Both the position numbers and the translations under genes were made by a program. A stretch of DNA of 64,000 nt from Massariosphaeria phaeospora (lineage: Eukaryota > Ascomycota > Dothideomycetes > Pleosporales). Positions 22,601 through 34,395 of the stretch are shown one piece after another (positions within the stretch are counted from its first letter, which is position 1; each line of letters opens with the position of its first letter). The DNA lies in NCBI GenBank assembly GCA_011032825.1, contig JAADJZ010000042.1, positions 62,001 to 126,000 of the forward strand, read 5' to 3'. A model generated the notes under the pieces. The model searched no databases, had not been told where the DNA came from, and saw only the letters and a program-made list of their open reading frames with translations.

Positions 22601-25600
22601 GAATACCCATTTGACCACTCTCAGTCTTATCTTCACCGGCCACGCCTCCACAATGACTTTCTCCACCGGCGGTTTCCAACTCTCGACCTCCTCGGCGCAC
22701 CGGTTATAGGGTTTAACCCTCTAGAACCTGCGTGGCGCAAATTTATTCGCATCAATGATACCCCCTGGGTCGAGGATCATCAGATCAACAATTCAATTCT
22801 GTATCCCGCTGCTGGGATGCTCGTCATGGCAATCGAGGCTGCAAAGTTAATGGCACCCAAAGACGGAGAGCTCGTCGGATTCCGCATCAAAGAAGCATCG
22901 TTTGATCATTCACTGGCTATACCGTCTGACGACGCAGGAGTAGAAACACAACTCCATCTTCGACCATCCATGAACGACGGGGATAAAGTCGCAAACTCGT
23001 TCGATTTCTCGCTAACGTCTTATGTCGATAATCGATGGCTGAGGAATTGCCACGGCGCTATTTCAATTGAAGTTGCTACACAGGACGCCATATACACTGA
23101 ATCCGTGCCGCGATCTACATTTCATGGGAAGGAGATGTTCGAGCATTGCTCACAAGCCTTGGATAAGAGCAAGGCTTACGATCATTTCAACAAGTCTGGG
23201 TTCCAGTATGGCCCTGCATTTCAAGGTCTCTCTGAGATTCGGTACGACGAGAACAGACGAGCCACAGCCAACGTCGAGCTGTTCCCTTGGGCCGAACAAG
23301 AAGAGGCACACCACCATCAAGACCATGTCATTCATCCCACTACATTTGATGCTCTAGCGCAACTAGCACTCATTGGACTGACTAACGGTGCCCGGGAAAC
23401 CCCGCCCGTCAACTTGCCGACCGCGGTGCGCAATCTCTTCGTATCTGCGCAGGGTCTATCGCATCCCATGTCCGCATCCGTCAAAGTATACGCGGCTACG
23501 AAACTCTGCGGGGAAAGACACAATGAGTTCAGCATTACCGCAGTCGATCCGGACACAGGGCGTGTACTGCTAGAATGGGAGCTCCTAGAGACGACGAACA
23601 TTGGCAAAGCGGACGTTGGCAGTACTGCCACAGAGAAGAAGCAACAATGCTACTTTTTCGACCTCAAGCCGGACGTCTCGCTCCTCGAAAAAGACACGGC
23701 GAGCAAGTGCTGTACAGTCTTCAAAGACAAGCCTAATACGGAATTCCGGAAGGAGTTCGAGCTGTACATGATTGGTACGTTTATGCGTGTCCTTGATGGG
23801 CTAGAAGGTCATTCAATCGAGGATTCACGGTCGCATCACCAGCTCTATGTGGCATGGATGCGCGAAAAGGTCACGGCGTTTTCCACGAGGGAAACCCCAG
23901 CACAGCTCGAACAACTCCGCGACGACACCTTCCTTGAGTCTCTGCAACAGCGTATAAGCAGTGCCGGCAAAGAAGGCCAGTTCTACGCTGGAGTCGGCCC
24001 GCATGTTCTAGGCGTGCTTCGCGGCGAGGTCGATCCGCTTGCGATTCTTTTCGAGACGGGGCTTGCCAAAGGACTGTACCAAGACCTGAACGCCAGGCTT
24101 GAAGGCTCGCTGTCTTCATTGCTGGATCTGCTCGCCCACAAGAACCCCAGCATGAAGATTATCGAGGTGGGCGCTGGAACTGGCGGGACGTCTGCTATTG
24201 CCATCAACAGCCTCGTGAAAGCAAAGACGGCGCGGTTTGCCCAGTATGACTACACTGACATTTCGGCCGCCTTCTTCGAATCGGCAAAGGACATGTTCGA
24301 GTCCACCGTGTCAAAGATGGACTTCAAAGTGCTGGATGCAAGTGCAGATCCTGCGAAACAGGGCTTCGAGCTTGGTACCTACGATCTCGTCGTCGCTGCC
24401 AATGTCCTGCATGCGACAGAAAGCCTAGACGTCACGCTCCGCAATGTGCACTCCCTTTTGAAGCCGGGTGGCAAGCTTGTGCTCATCGAAGTCACGAGCA
24501 ACGTACACCAAGGAGGCTTCGCCATGGGCTTGCTTCCGGGCTGGTGGCTAAGCACTGAAGAGTACCGAAAAGGAGGTCCGTGTATCTCAGAGAACCAATG
24601 GAACGATGTTCTACGAAACTCGGGCTTCTCCGGGTTAGATATGGCACTGAGAGACTTCCAAGACGAAGTCTGCCACGAGCAGAGTATTCTGGTGTCTACT
24701 GCGTTAAACAGGACTGCTAATGGAATCCACGCACCAGACAAGACAACGATTCTGATAGATCCAGAGTCGAAGGCGCAGCGGGACATGGCGAAAATGCTCC
24801 AGGATACAATCCAACCGTCCACAATCCTCCCGCTAGCGACTGCATCGGAAGAGCAACTCGACCATGCTTTTTGCATCTCCTTGCTCGACCTCGACCGACC
24901 GCACATGGCTTCCATGCAAGAGACGTTCTTTTCGCAACTCAATCGCGTGCTCACAAAAGCCTCGGGAATTCTGTGGGTCTCCATGGATTACGCCATGCTA
25001 CAGGACAAGGCGCGACTTCGCCTGGTGGACGGTCTCCGCCGAGTCCTCGCGTCCGAAAACGACGACTTGCGCTTCGTGACTCTGGCCTTGGAAGAAAGCA
25101 CAAACTCTCCGAGCACGGTGGCTCGCATCAGCCAGATCTACGAGACGACTGTCGAGGCGCCCACGGGCATGTTCGAAGAGGATTATACGGAAAAGGACGG
25201 CCTTCTCTGCATAAAGCGCATCTCGGAAGCATCCCCCTTGAACAGCCACATCGAGAAACAAACGTCTGCTCCAGTGGCTGAAGTCCATGCTTTTGGGAAT
25301 GCGCCGCCGCTTCGCTTGGAGTTTGAATCTCCCGGCGTCCTCGACTCGATCCGATTCATCGAGGATGAACGACTACGCGAGCTGTCCGCAGGCCAAGTCG
25401 AGCTGGAAGTGCAGGCGACGGGCCTGAATTTCCGAGACTGCCTTATCGCATTAGGCAGGATGAAAGACGCGATGAAGTCGATTGGATTCGAAGTCGCGGG
25501 TATTGTCACGCGGACGGGTCCCGAAAGCGAGTTTGTTCCTGGGGACCGCGTCTACGGGCTTGTTCCCGCTGGCTGCTTCTCCACCTTTGCCGTCGCCGAT

Positions 25601-27570
25601 CAACTGGTACTCGCTACAATACCCGAGAGCATGTCGTTTGCCGAAGCGGCAGGCTTGCCAACCGGTATGCTCACTGCGTACCACTCTCTCGTCCGCGTCG
25701 CCAACCTACAGCCCGATGAATCCGTTCTGATTCACTCCGCGGCGGGCGGAACAGGGCAACTTGCGTTGCAAATTGCCCAGCACATCGGCGCCGAGATCTA
25801 CGTCACCGTCGGTACGGAGGACAAGAAGAGCCTCATGATGGAACAGTACCACATCCCCGCCGAGCGAATCTTCTCCAGCCGGTCGACAGCATTCGCATCC
25901 CATCTCAAGCGCGCCACCAACGGCCGAGGCGTCGATGTGATTCTCAACTCCCTTACCGACGAGAAGCTCGTGGCCACGTGGGAATGCGTGGCGCCCTACG
26001 GCCGCATGGTCGAGATTGGCAAAAAAGACGTGTTTGCCAACGCGAAGCTCCCCATGCTTCCCTTTGCAAAGAACGTGTCGTACTCGGTGGTCGACATTTT
26101 CGGCATGGCTCAGGAGCGGCCGCAGATGATACGCTCCGTATTCCAGAAAGCACACGAACTGGTGGTGCAAAAGCGCGTGCAGGTGCCGCAACCGCTCCAT
26201 GTCTATGGGGTTGGGAAGGTGGAAGATGCGTTTCGGTATATGCAGAGCGGCCAGAATAGTGGAAAGATTGTCGTCGAGATGAGGAAGGGCGATGAGGTCA
26301 AGGTGAGTTTGCCTCATATCATGGTGCATTGGACAGTCCTAATCTCACTTCACACAGGCTTTGATCCCGCTTCAACCTCGTTGGATGTTCAGTGCCAATG
26401 CGTCCTATCTCCTTGCAGGTGGATTTGGGGGTATCGCGCGAAGCACCGCACGGTGGATGGCTGATCGCGGTGCCCGCCACTTTATCATCCTTTCGCGTTC
26501 TGGTGTTCGTCCTGGCAAGTCGCAGGAACTCGTCACCGATCTGGAGAAGTTGGGAGTCCGTGTAGCAGCGCCGAAATGCGACGTCTCGGATGCTGCGTCA
26601 CTCCGCGCTGCTCTAGATTCTTGCAAGGAGCTGGGCATGCCGCCAGTCAAAGGTTGCATTCAAGGAAGCATGACTTTGCAGGTACGTAGCCCACTTTTTT
26701 CATTGAATGCGCAACTGATGACAGCTGCAGGATGCACTCTTCCAAAACATGACGCTTGACGAGTGGAAAACGACCGTGGATCCCCGCGTCCGAGGCACGT
26801 GGAACCTCCATACTTTGCTGCCGCAAGGCATGGACTTCTTCATCCTCTTTTCCTCGGTCGCCGGCATCGTAGGCTCGGCCGGCCAAGCCAACTACGCCGC
26901 GTCGAACAACTACCTCGACGAGTTCGCGCGCTACCGCCTCTCCATCGGCGAAAAAGCCACGTCGTTCAATCTGGGCTGGATGCAGTCCGAAGGCGTCATC
27001 GCCGAGAACGAAAACCTCGCGCGCGCATGGATCGTCGCTGGATGCTGGATCCCCGTCTCGCAACCCGACCTCTTCGCACTGCTCGACTACTACTGCGACC
27101 CCAGCGCCTCTCACAGCCTGGAAACCGCACAGGTCATGATCGGGCTCGGGCCCCCAGCGCTTGCCCACTCCAAAGGCATCACGGACCTGCCCTCATTCTT
27201 CACGCGCCCCCTCTTCCGCCATCTCCACCAAATGCGGCTCGACGGCCCCTCGTCTTCTCTGCTGTCCTCTGCTGACGGCGGCGAAACCGACTTTGCCGCC
27301 CTTTTCCGCAGCGCGGATACGCCCGACGAAGCAGCCGAGCATGTTGTCGAAGCGCTCGTGCAGAGGGTGGCCAAGGCGATGGCCATGGCGGCCGCGGACG
27401 TGGACTCGAGAAAACCGCTGCATACTTACGGCGTGGACTCGTTGTTGGCGATTGAGTTGAGGACGTGGTTCAAGAAGGGGTTTGGCGTCGATGTTGCGGT
27501 CTTTGATCTTATAGGAGCAAAGGACTTTTACGCGGTGGCGGAGAAGGTGGCGGGATTGAAGGGTAAATAG
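19607..27570 (+). CDS. Highly reducing type I polyketide synthase, KS-AT-DH-cMeT-ER-KR-ACP (2578 aa)
   Basis: Five exons: 19607-20263, 20336-20769, 20821-26302, 26358-26681 and 26731-27570. Introns are 72, 51, 55 and 49 bp; total 7737 nt in frame. The first intron is itself open, but retaining it would insert residues right after the KS active-site region. KS: Cys198 in DTACSSS, His333 in EAHGTGT, His373 in NIGHLEG. AT: GQGAQ at about 590, Ser676 in GHSSGE. DH from about 970: His1017 in EDHQINNSILYP and Asp1207 in FDALAQ. C-methyltransferase: EVGAGTGGTS from 1479. ER: GLNFRD and SAAGGTGQLALQIA near 2000. KR: LAGGFGGIA near 2205 and ANYAASNN with Tyr2354. ACP: GVDSLL with Ser2536. All key residues are present and there is no thioesterase domain, so release needs another enzyme. 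It makes a reduced, C-methylated chain; the product cannot be named from sequence. Confidence 0.96.
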
Positions 27571-28102
27571 TGGGACCGAGTGGGGTGGGGTTGGAAGTTT
27601 TTGCGAGGTCGACGGAGAGGGGTGGAGGGTTGGTCGTGGGCTTAGAGGGTACGTGCTAGATTGGATGATATAGAATGTGCAACCACGACTTATGTGTGAC
27701 GAAGTATGGAGGGGCCTGTTACTTCTCTTTGGCGCTTTTTCAAATAAAACCAAACTAGAATGTGTAAAAGGAGTTTGTATCTGGTACGTGGAGTAGTGCT
27801 AAGGTAGATATTATGAATTCTCACAAGCTGTATGTCGCAAGCAGCATCAACGCTTACGAAGATGTACTAGTATTCTTCCGCCAAGATTTGGGCATGATGT
27901 CAAGTGGCCTGCCGCGATGTTCGTATGGTCTTGATATGTTGACGTCGTACCGATCCACTACTGATGAGGTGATTCCGACAATTCCCGCCTATATTTGAAG
28001 AGAAGAGGTGGTAATTACTAGAATGACATAGTAATGTGATGGGCGTGATTGTTTGTAAGCAGCTTTGCGGGTTAGTGGTTAGAGAACAGGTAGACTTTGA
28101 CG

Positions 28103-28116
28103 CGGAGAGTCCGCGG
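28103..28116. promoter_or_regulatory. Candidate Zn2Cys6 site 1 (CGG-N5-CCG-CGG)
   Basis: CGGAGAGTCCGCGG. Inverted CGG/CCG triplets five bases apart, followed by a further CGG. Zn2Cys6 proteins bind paired CGG triplets with a fixed spacer. The same spacing and similar filler recur at 28242, 28284 and 30248. Confidence 0.6.
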
Positions 28117-28241
28117 GACCGGGCACGTATATCCCGTCTTGGAAACCAAGGCTTGTGTAGCTTTTAAAATTACCTGAAGAAGCATAGCCTGTATCCAGAG
28201 GCGTTACGGAGAATAATTGTTGGGGGTATGAAAATTGAGAG

Positions 28242-28265
28242 CGGAGTGTCCGCGCAAAGTCCGCG
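28242..28265. promoter_or_regulatory. Candidate Zn2Cys6 site 2, with a degenerate adjacent copy
   Basis: CGG-AGTGT-CCG-CG at 28242-28254, overlapped by CGC-AAAGT-CCG-CG at 28253-28265, so the CGCG of the first serves as start of the second. Same spacing as site 1. Confidence 0.55.
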
Positions 28266-28283
28266 TGGCGTGGAGAAGAGGGA

Positions 28284-28297
28284 CGGAGATTCCGCGG
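28284..28297. promoter_or_regulatory. Candidate Zn2Cys6 site 3 (CGG-N5-CCG-CGG)
   Basis: CGGAGATTCCGCGG, 202 bp before the MFS start codon. It differs from site 1 at one base (AGATT against AGAGT). Confidence 0.6.
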
Positions 28298-28498
28298 CGA
28301 AGGGATGTTGTTTTCGGAATTGAGATATATAGTGCATACGGGTTGGAGGTGATGCCTGGCACGTACTCTTTTTCTCTTCCGATTTCGTCCTTGTCGTTTG
28401 TCTTTTCCAGGCTTCTTCGCAGCCAGCTTTCCCCGTATATTGGTAGTTTTAATCTTTTTAAATTATAAAAAGCCCCTAATCATCGATTCATTGACCAA

Positions 28499-30140
28499 AT
28501 GGCCTCCATTGCCTCAACGGCTCCTCGCTCGGATCGCGCACCAGCAGGCGATTTGGAACACGACGCAGCCAGTATCCACACCTCGAACGGGAACGTCGAG
28601 CTACACAACGATGAGAAGGTGAAGGACCCCAATATCGTCGAGTTCGACGGCCCTGAGGATCCCGAGAACCCTCTGAACTGGACACCTGCGAAAAAGTTCA
28701 CAGCCATCGCCATCATCTCCTTTCTCACTTTCCTCTCGTATGAGTTCTCCAAACCTGAACACAGCTTTAAAATGGCTGGCTAACTGCCCACCCAGCCCCC
28801 TCGCCTCGACGATAATTGCTCCAGCCACGGAAGATGTCCTGAAAGAGTTCGGCTCGACGAGCGAAACACTCGGCGCGTTCGTAACGTCAGTCTATCTGCT
28901 CGGCTACGTTGCAGGGCCACTCGTCATTGCGCCGCTGTCGGAAATGTACGGCCGCAGCATCGTTTACCAAGTTTGCACCACGCTCTTCTTCGTCTTCAGT
29001 CTTGCGGGCGCCGTGGCCAACAGTCTAAATACTTTACTGGCTTTTCGCTTCCTCGCTGGCCTCGCGGGCGCGTGTCCAGTGACTATTGGCGCCGGGTCCA
29101 TTGCTGATATGGTAAGCAAAGAGAACCGGGGCGGAGCGATGGCGGCTTGGGCGCTGGGCCCGATGTTTGGGCCATCGATCGGTCCGATTGCTGGTGGATA
29201 TTTGACGCCGGTGAAGGGGTGGCGGTGGATGTTTTGGGTGTTGGCTATGCTGACTGGCGTGTCTGCTCTCCTCACGCTCCTGCTGCAAGAATCGTACCCT
29301 TATATCGTGCTGAAACGCAAGACGGCGCGACTGCAAAAAGAAACCGGCAATCCAGAGCTCCGGTCTGCTCTGGATACGGGGAAGAGCACGAGGGAGTTTT
29401 TCATCTTTTCAATTCTCCGCCCCCTCAAGATGCTCATTGGCTCGCCAGTGGTCTTCCTCATTGCACTGTATGGGTCCATCACCTACAGTTACCTCTATCT
29501 CTGCTTCACGACGTTTCCCCGTGTCTTCCGTGGCCAGTACGAATTCTCCCAAAGCCAGGTGGGTTTGGTGTACCTCGGTATCGCCGTCGGCTCCCTCGTG
29601 GGACTCATCATCTGCTGGGCGCTATTGGATCGCATGGTAGCATCGTTAACGAAGAGGAATGGCGGAGAACCTAGACCCGAGTACCGACTTCCGACCGTGG
29701 CCATTGGCGCTCTCCTTGTGCCCGCTGGACTGTTCCTATATGGGTGGACGGCGGAGCACAAAGCACATTGGTTTCTTCCCATACTCGGGACTGGATTGCT
29801 AGGTGCGGGGATGGTCATTGGATATGTAAGTGGCCCCGAACTAGAGTAAAGCTACGTTCCCATACTGACGTCGGACTGCCCGCAGATGGCCAGTCTTACC
29901 TACCTCGTTGATACCTATACCGTCTATGCCGCATCTGTTTCAGCTTCGATCGTGGTCCTGCGATCTTTGATGGGAGCATTGCTTCCCTTGGCCGGGAACA
30001 GCATGTACAATGCGCTGGGCGTCGGTTGGGGAACGTCGGTGCTGGGCTTTATCGCTGTCGCTTTCATTCCGGCGCCGTTGCTCTTGTACATTTATGGGGC
30101 GAGAATTCGGGAGATTCGTCTCTTCGGCGTGGTGTTTTAG
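28499..30140 (+). CDS. MFS transporter, DHA1-type multidrug/metabolite exporter (507 aa)
   Basis: Three exons: 28499-28737, 28796-29825 and 29886-30140. Introns are 58 and 60 bp; joined length 1524 nt. A hydrophilic N-terminus of about 65 residues ends in NPLNW, the usual lead-in to TM1 of this fungal group. Twelve hydrophobic segments follow. Motif A is seen as PLSEMYGRS after TM2, and the antiporter motif C as GPMFGPSIGPIAGGY in TM5; a long loop in the middle holds charged residues. It is expected to export a small molecule across the plasma membrane by proton exchange. It lies 928 bp after the PKS on the same strand, with shared candidate regulator sites, so export of the polyketide product (or self-protection) is the likely job. 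Confidence 0.92.
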
Positions 30141-30530
30141 GTGTTGTTGTGGTTGTCGATGGGACGGAAAGACAACAATGGCGTCACCGGCGAGGCTACT
30201 AGCGCTTACTAAGTGCAGCTACCGTAGCAGTGGCGTAGACTCGGGAGCGGAAAGTCCGCGGACTCTCCGGCTGACTCCAAAGCACCATGTATCTACCCCT
30301 TTCGGCGTGCTCAACAGCGGCCATCAATCAATCAATCAACCGTTCCTTGCGTACATGGCAGAGTCATCCAAGCCCGACCGCATCTCTCTTTGCTAGATGA
30401 ATCCAGAACATTGCCCAGTGTGCTAGGGACCACTTGAACAGGTACAAACCTCAGCTCTGGGACTTCTGGGATCTGTGTCTAACACCATCAAGAGCGTTGC
30501 AAAGTTCTCCGTCACGCTTGGTGTGGTGCC
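30141..30530. promoter_or_regulatory. Upstream region of the cluster regulator
   Basis: Interval between the MFS stop and the Zn2Cys6 regulator start. Its main feature is the double palindrome at 30248-30269 (next entry). A short repeat ATCAATCAATCAATCAA lies at 30325-30341. No gene. Confidence 0.55.
30248..30269. promoter_or_regulatory. Candidate Zn2Cys6 site 4, double palindrome
   Basis: Two overlapping CGG-N5-CCG units on opposite strands (30248-30258 and 30259-30269) sharing a central perfect 12-bp palindrome AGTCCGCGGACT (30253-30264). The two 11-bp halves are inverted copies with one mismatch. It lies 262 bp upstream of the regulator ATG, which fits self-regulation. Confidence 0.65.
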
Positions 30531-32693
30531 ATGCCGAAAGATCGCACTCCTAACCCAACCGGCAGTACTCGGACTCGCCGCCAAACGCCCGTGTCGTGCA
30601 GCTTTTGCAGGACGCGCAAACTACGCTGTAGCCGAACTCAGCCTTGTGCGAATTGCTCAGCTCGTGGTATCGCATGCCTCCAGGAGCATCCTTCACCCGC
30701 CTCTCAGGACTCGAGCGAGGATCCGCTGCGCGCTGACATTCTCGCACGCCTCCGCCGGTTAGAAGAACTCATCATTCTAGGACTGTCTGATGACAGGCAC
30801 GACACAGCAACGGCATGCTCACCTTCATCACCCGAGAACGCCAGGTCTCCTGCAAAACACTTTTCTGCCGTTCACGATGATGTGGCCTGGCTCGAGCGAG
30901 TGTCCATGGGACAAAACTCACACTACCTTAGCCCATTCGAGACGCCGATGGTGTTCAAAATAGCACCAGTCGGTGACATCCCGAAAGCTCCAAAGTACAT
31001 ATTTGGTTTTCGGGAACAAGGGGAACCTTTCAGGTGTGTATGGTTGCCACTCCACGAAGAAGCTCAGGCAATGGTGCAGAAGTACGTCGCGAGTGTAGGC
31101 TGCATGTATCACATTGTGCATTTGCCGTCATTGCTGGCGTGCATCAACGACGTCTACATGCGAATCCAGTCACAGCAACCACCAGAGATTGGCACCCTCG
31201 TTTTGCTCCTCAGCATCATCACAAGCGTGACATGGACTTGGGGTGCGTCCGGAATTGACGATGATGGTTGCTCTGCAATACAGGCGGACGAAGAGGCGAG
31301 ATTCTGGGCGAAGACAACAGAAGACGTTCTCGAAATAACGAAGGGATCAGCAGCAGCAGCCCTGTCACTAGAATGCGTGCAGGCCGTAGTGATTCTTTCC
31401 TTCGTTGTGGGTAATCTGGACGGCGTAGCGTTACGATATCGCTCTTTGTTATCCACCGGAATCCTCATGAGTCGCGAATTAGGGCTTCATAGCTGCGACC
31501 ATCCGAGCAACTCCAATAAAGAAACCACTATCAAGACGGAGATGGGAAGGAGGGCGTGGTGGTACCTTGTGGGCACGGATTGGTAAGCTATTTACTTGAT
31601 TTCGAGCTTTCGTCCCGAGTTCCAAACAATATCGAAAACCCCGCACAACTCGAGCGGTTTCGTTATTTGATTCAAAGCACGTAGTTTTTGATCTGGTAAT
31701 CGCTGACTTACTTGTAGGCTACTGGCTTCTCGGTACAGCGGTAACAGCGCATGTGTATACCAGTGTAGTCCTCGCCACATGACAGTAGACAAACCATTAA
31801 ACGTCAACGATGAAGACCTATCCGACAGTACAGCACCAGTCGTCCGCCCTATCGAGCAGTACACGGAGATGTCATACACGATCCAGAGACTCCGTTTGGC
31901 TGAACTATCTCGCGCTCTCGCTGACCACAACCCGCTCGAAGGTGTGCGCTCTGGCGCTGTAAGTTACGCCAATGTCTTAGCCGCCGACGCCGAGCTTGAC
32001 AAATTCATGAATGACCTTCCGTCTTTCTTCAAAGTAAACACTTACAGCAATCCCGAAATACCTACCGACAGCACGATGTCCGGCGCACCAGGTGTGGCAG
32101 TGCAGTCATATATGTTGACCTCACTCGCCCACGTACAGCGCTGCAGACTACATCTGCCGTACCTGACAAGCGACGTGACGAATGCCCGTTTCGCGCACTC
32201 ACGGAGGGCGTGCGTCAACGCCGCACGACTCATCTTGCACGCTGAAAAGCGTATGGAACAAGAGCATCGATCGCCTTTCCTTTCGCGTCTCAAGTACACT
32301 GGGTGCTTGTATAGCGTATTCCTAGCCAGCATCGTTCTACTGGTCGACGTAGGCATCAAAAAGTCCGCTGGGTTGTTGTACGTGCAAGGGCAAAGCTGCA
32401 CCCAAGATCTGGAAGACGCATTCCGCCTGCTCGAAAATGCAAAGGGACAGTCACAAGCCGCCGGAAACCTGCTCGCATCGCTAACGTATATCCTACGGAA
32501 GCATGAGATAACTCCGCCCGGGCTTGCAAACCCCTCGGTCAATCACCAGGAGAACGAAGTGGCGATACTTGATGAGGCACTCTCGGTGGGCTTGGTCGAA
32601 ACTGGAGTAAACACGGAGGACTGGATGGAACCGAATGGATTTCGGTTGGATGATTTTTTGCACGAATGGAACCTGGATAACTCGTTCATCTAA
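30531..32693 (+). CDS. Zn2Cys6 transcription factor, likely cluster regulator (675 aa)
   Basis: Two exons, 30531-31582 and 31718-32693, with a 135-bp intron; joined length 2028 nt. The zinc cluster is at residues 23-49 with Cys at 23, 26, 33, 39, 42 and 49 (C-x2-C-x6-C-x5-C-x2-C-x6-C). It is followed by a leucine-rich stretch (about 66-85, LARLRRLEELIILG) suited to dimerisation. The middle part carries the fungal_trans regulatory region: SRELGLH, then GRRAWWYLVGTDWLLASR, which the intron splits at the Trp codon. Such proteins bind CGG repeats in promoters in the nucleus. Its place beside the MFS and PKS genes, and the CGG-N5-CCG sites there, make it the probable pathway activator. The acidic C-terminus (DDFLHEW) could serve activation; that is inference. 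Confidence 0.92.
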
Positions 32694-33058
32694 GACGCTG
32701 CAAAGCGATGCGCGCATGCGAGTGTCTGTGGACGGGGGTATCTCACACTGCCTGGTAACCGTGATAGGGTTGTATATCATCAAAGTCAGCCTCATAAACA
32801 GCGTGAACCCTTGTGGTGTCAAAGACGGATCCAAGTTCCATGAACATTTTGTGGGGTCGAAACCTAGGTTCTTGGTTCTTGAGGTACAAAGTTTGAGTAA
32901 GTTCGGACTGCGGGGTAATTTTACCTCTCTCGCTACTTTTGCCAGATTGAGTTATCAATAGCATCAGGGGTGGGCCAGCTCCGGATCTCAGGTCTACGCC
33001 CCACCGACTTCATCCAGCGTGCGATTTCTCCATCCGCGACGTCGCTCGATCCAGAGAT
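32694..33058. other. Intergenic between two regulators
   Basis: No gene, repeat or recognisable site was found. It holds the 3' end of the first regulator and the promoter of the second. Confidence 0.5.
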
Positions 33059-34395
33059 ATGCTTCGGCGCAGTCACAAGAAGTCGCGCGGCGGCTGCGCG
33101 CAATGGTGAGTACTAGCTACCTAGGTAGGTAACATATCCATGACTTGCACCCCTTGCTCACTATCTGCCCTCAGCAAACAACGCCACGTTAAGGTATTAC
33201 TACTCCCATAGCACCCGGCTGCTAATATGTCAACTGATTCACTGTCATTTTACGTTATCAGTGCGATGAAGGTCGTCCAGTATGCATGCTTTGCACCATG
33301 TCCGGGCGGGATTGCAGCTTTGCATCCCAAGCTCTTCCACAACACTCGGCGGCTGCCCAAAGCACCCTCTCTCAGGATCAAGATTGTCTGATGACAGAGG
33401 GACTGGTCCAGTTACCTACTTCGATTCCAACTCCGGCATCGTCTGAACATCAAAGCATCAACCTTGATCAGGACGCAGACCCTGACGAGCCCATCAACTT
33501 GAACCACATGGAGCTCATAATCCACTTGACCGAAGACCAGGGGATGTTCAACCTCAGTGACGAAGTGGATGATCTCCATGCATACGCCCTCCCTTTCGCC
33601 TTGAAGACTGGCCTCAAGTCGCCGTACCTCTTGCATCAGATGCTCGCCTTCTCCGCGCGTCACCTTGCGTTCCTACACCCCGGATCTTCCGCCACTTACA
33701 TTCATCAGGCCATCAGCCTCCAAACCCGCGCCGTCTCGCTTTTCAACTCCACCCATGCCGCGGTCGACCAGTCCAACTGTGTAGCCATACTCTTGTTCTC
33801 GACAATACTGGGGCAGCATCTACTAGCCGACACGCTTGCCAAACGCGACCCCGGAGGGTTGGAGCCGTTCCTAGCCCACTACTTGCAATGCGCCGGTATG
33901 CACCGAGGGATTCACAGCATCGCAGAAAGCGCATGGCCGCAGCTGATGGTCTCGGAGCTTGAGCCGGTCCTCTCATCCAGTCATCGCTTCACTTCCCGAC
34001 AGCCCAAAGGCCACGACTGTGATCGCATCAAGGCGCTGGTCGACAGCGCTGCTGGGCTCAGCGTGGATGACAAGACAGCGTGTCGCGTCGCGCTTCAGTA
34101 CCTCCAAGTGGGGCTCGATGCAGCGCTGAATGAAGAGGAGCAGGGCAATCGATTCAAGATGATCAATGCATGGTCGATGCTAGTACCGCCGGAATTCAGA
34201 GCGTTGTTGGCAGCGAAACGACCCGAGGCTTTGGCCGTGATGGCGCATTACGCGTTGCTGCTGCATTACGGAAGGGCCATGTGGCAGGTTGGAGACTCGG
34301 GCGTCTATCTCTTGGGGTTGATCGTGGATTATCTCGGGCCGCCATGGAGTTTGTGGCTGGATCTTCCGCGAGAGGGTGTAGCAAGCGCTCTCTAG
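33059..34395 (+). CDS. Upc2/sterol-regulator-like Zn2Cys6 protein with a 19-nt exon (399 aa)
   Basis: Three exons: 33059-33105, 33175-33193 and 33262-34395. Introns are 69 bp (GTGAGT ... CAG) and 68 bp (GTATTA ... CAG); joined length 1200 nt. Only this splicing restores the zinc cluster: HKKSRGGC from exon 1, the CKQRHVK core from exon 2 and CDEGRPVC.LC from exon 3. Cys lie at 13, 16, 23, 30, 33 and 40. The N-terminus RRSHKKSRGGC is typical of the family related to yeast Upc2/Ecm22 and of many cluster-linked homologues. The rest is helical and lacks a fungal_trans domain, as usual there; residues about 115-150 (LLHQMLAFSARHLAFLHP) are a family hallmark. Target genes unknown. It could co-regulate the cluster or respond to lipids. 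Confidence 0.87.

Larger units (their letters stand above)
27571..28498. promoter_or_regulatory. PKS 3' flank and MFS upstream region with regulator-type sites
   Basis: Holds the PKS 3' untranslated part (a possible AATAAA at 27742-27747) and the MFS promoter. A TATA-like ATTATAAAAAG lies at 28462-28472, about 30 bp before the MFS ATG at 28499. Three CGG-N5-CCG sites lie 200-400 bp upstream of that ATG (separate entries). No extra gene seen. Confidence 0.6.
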
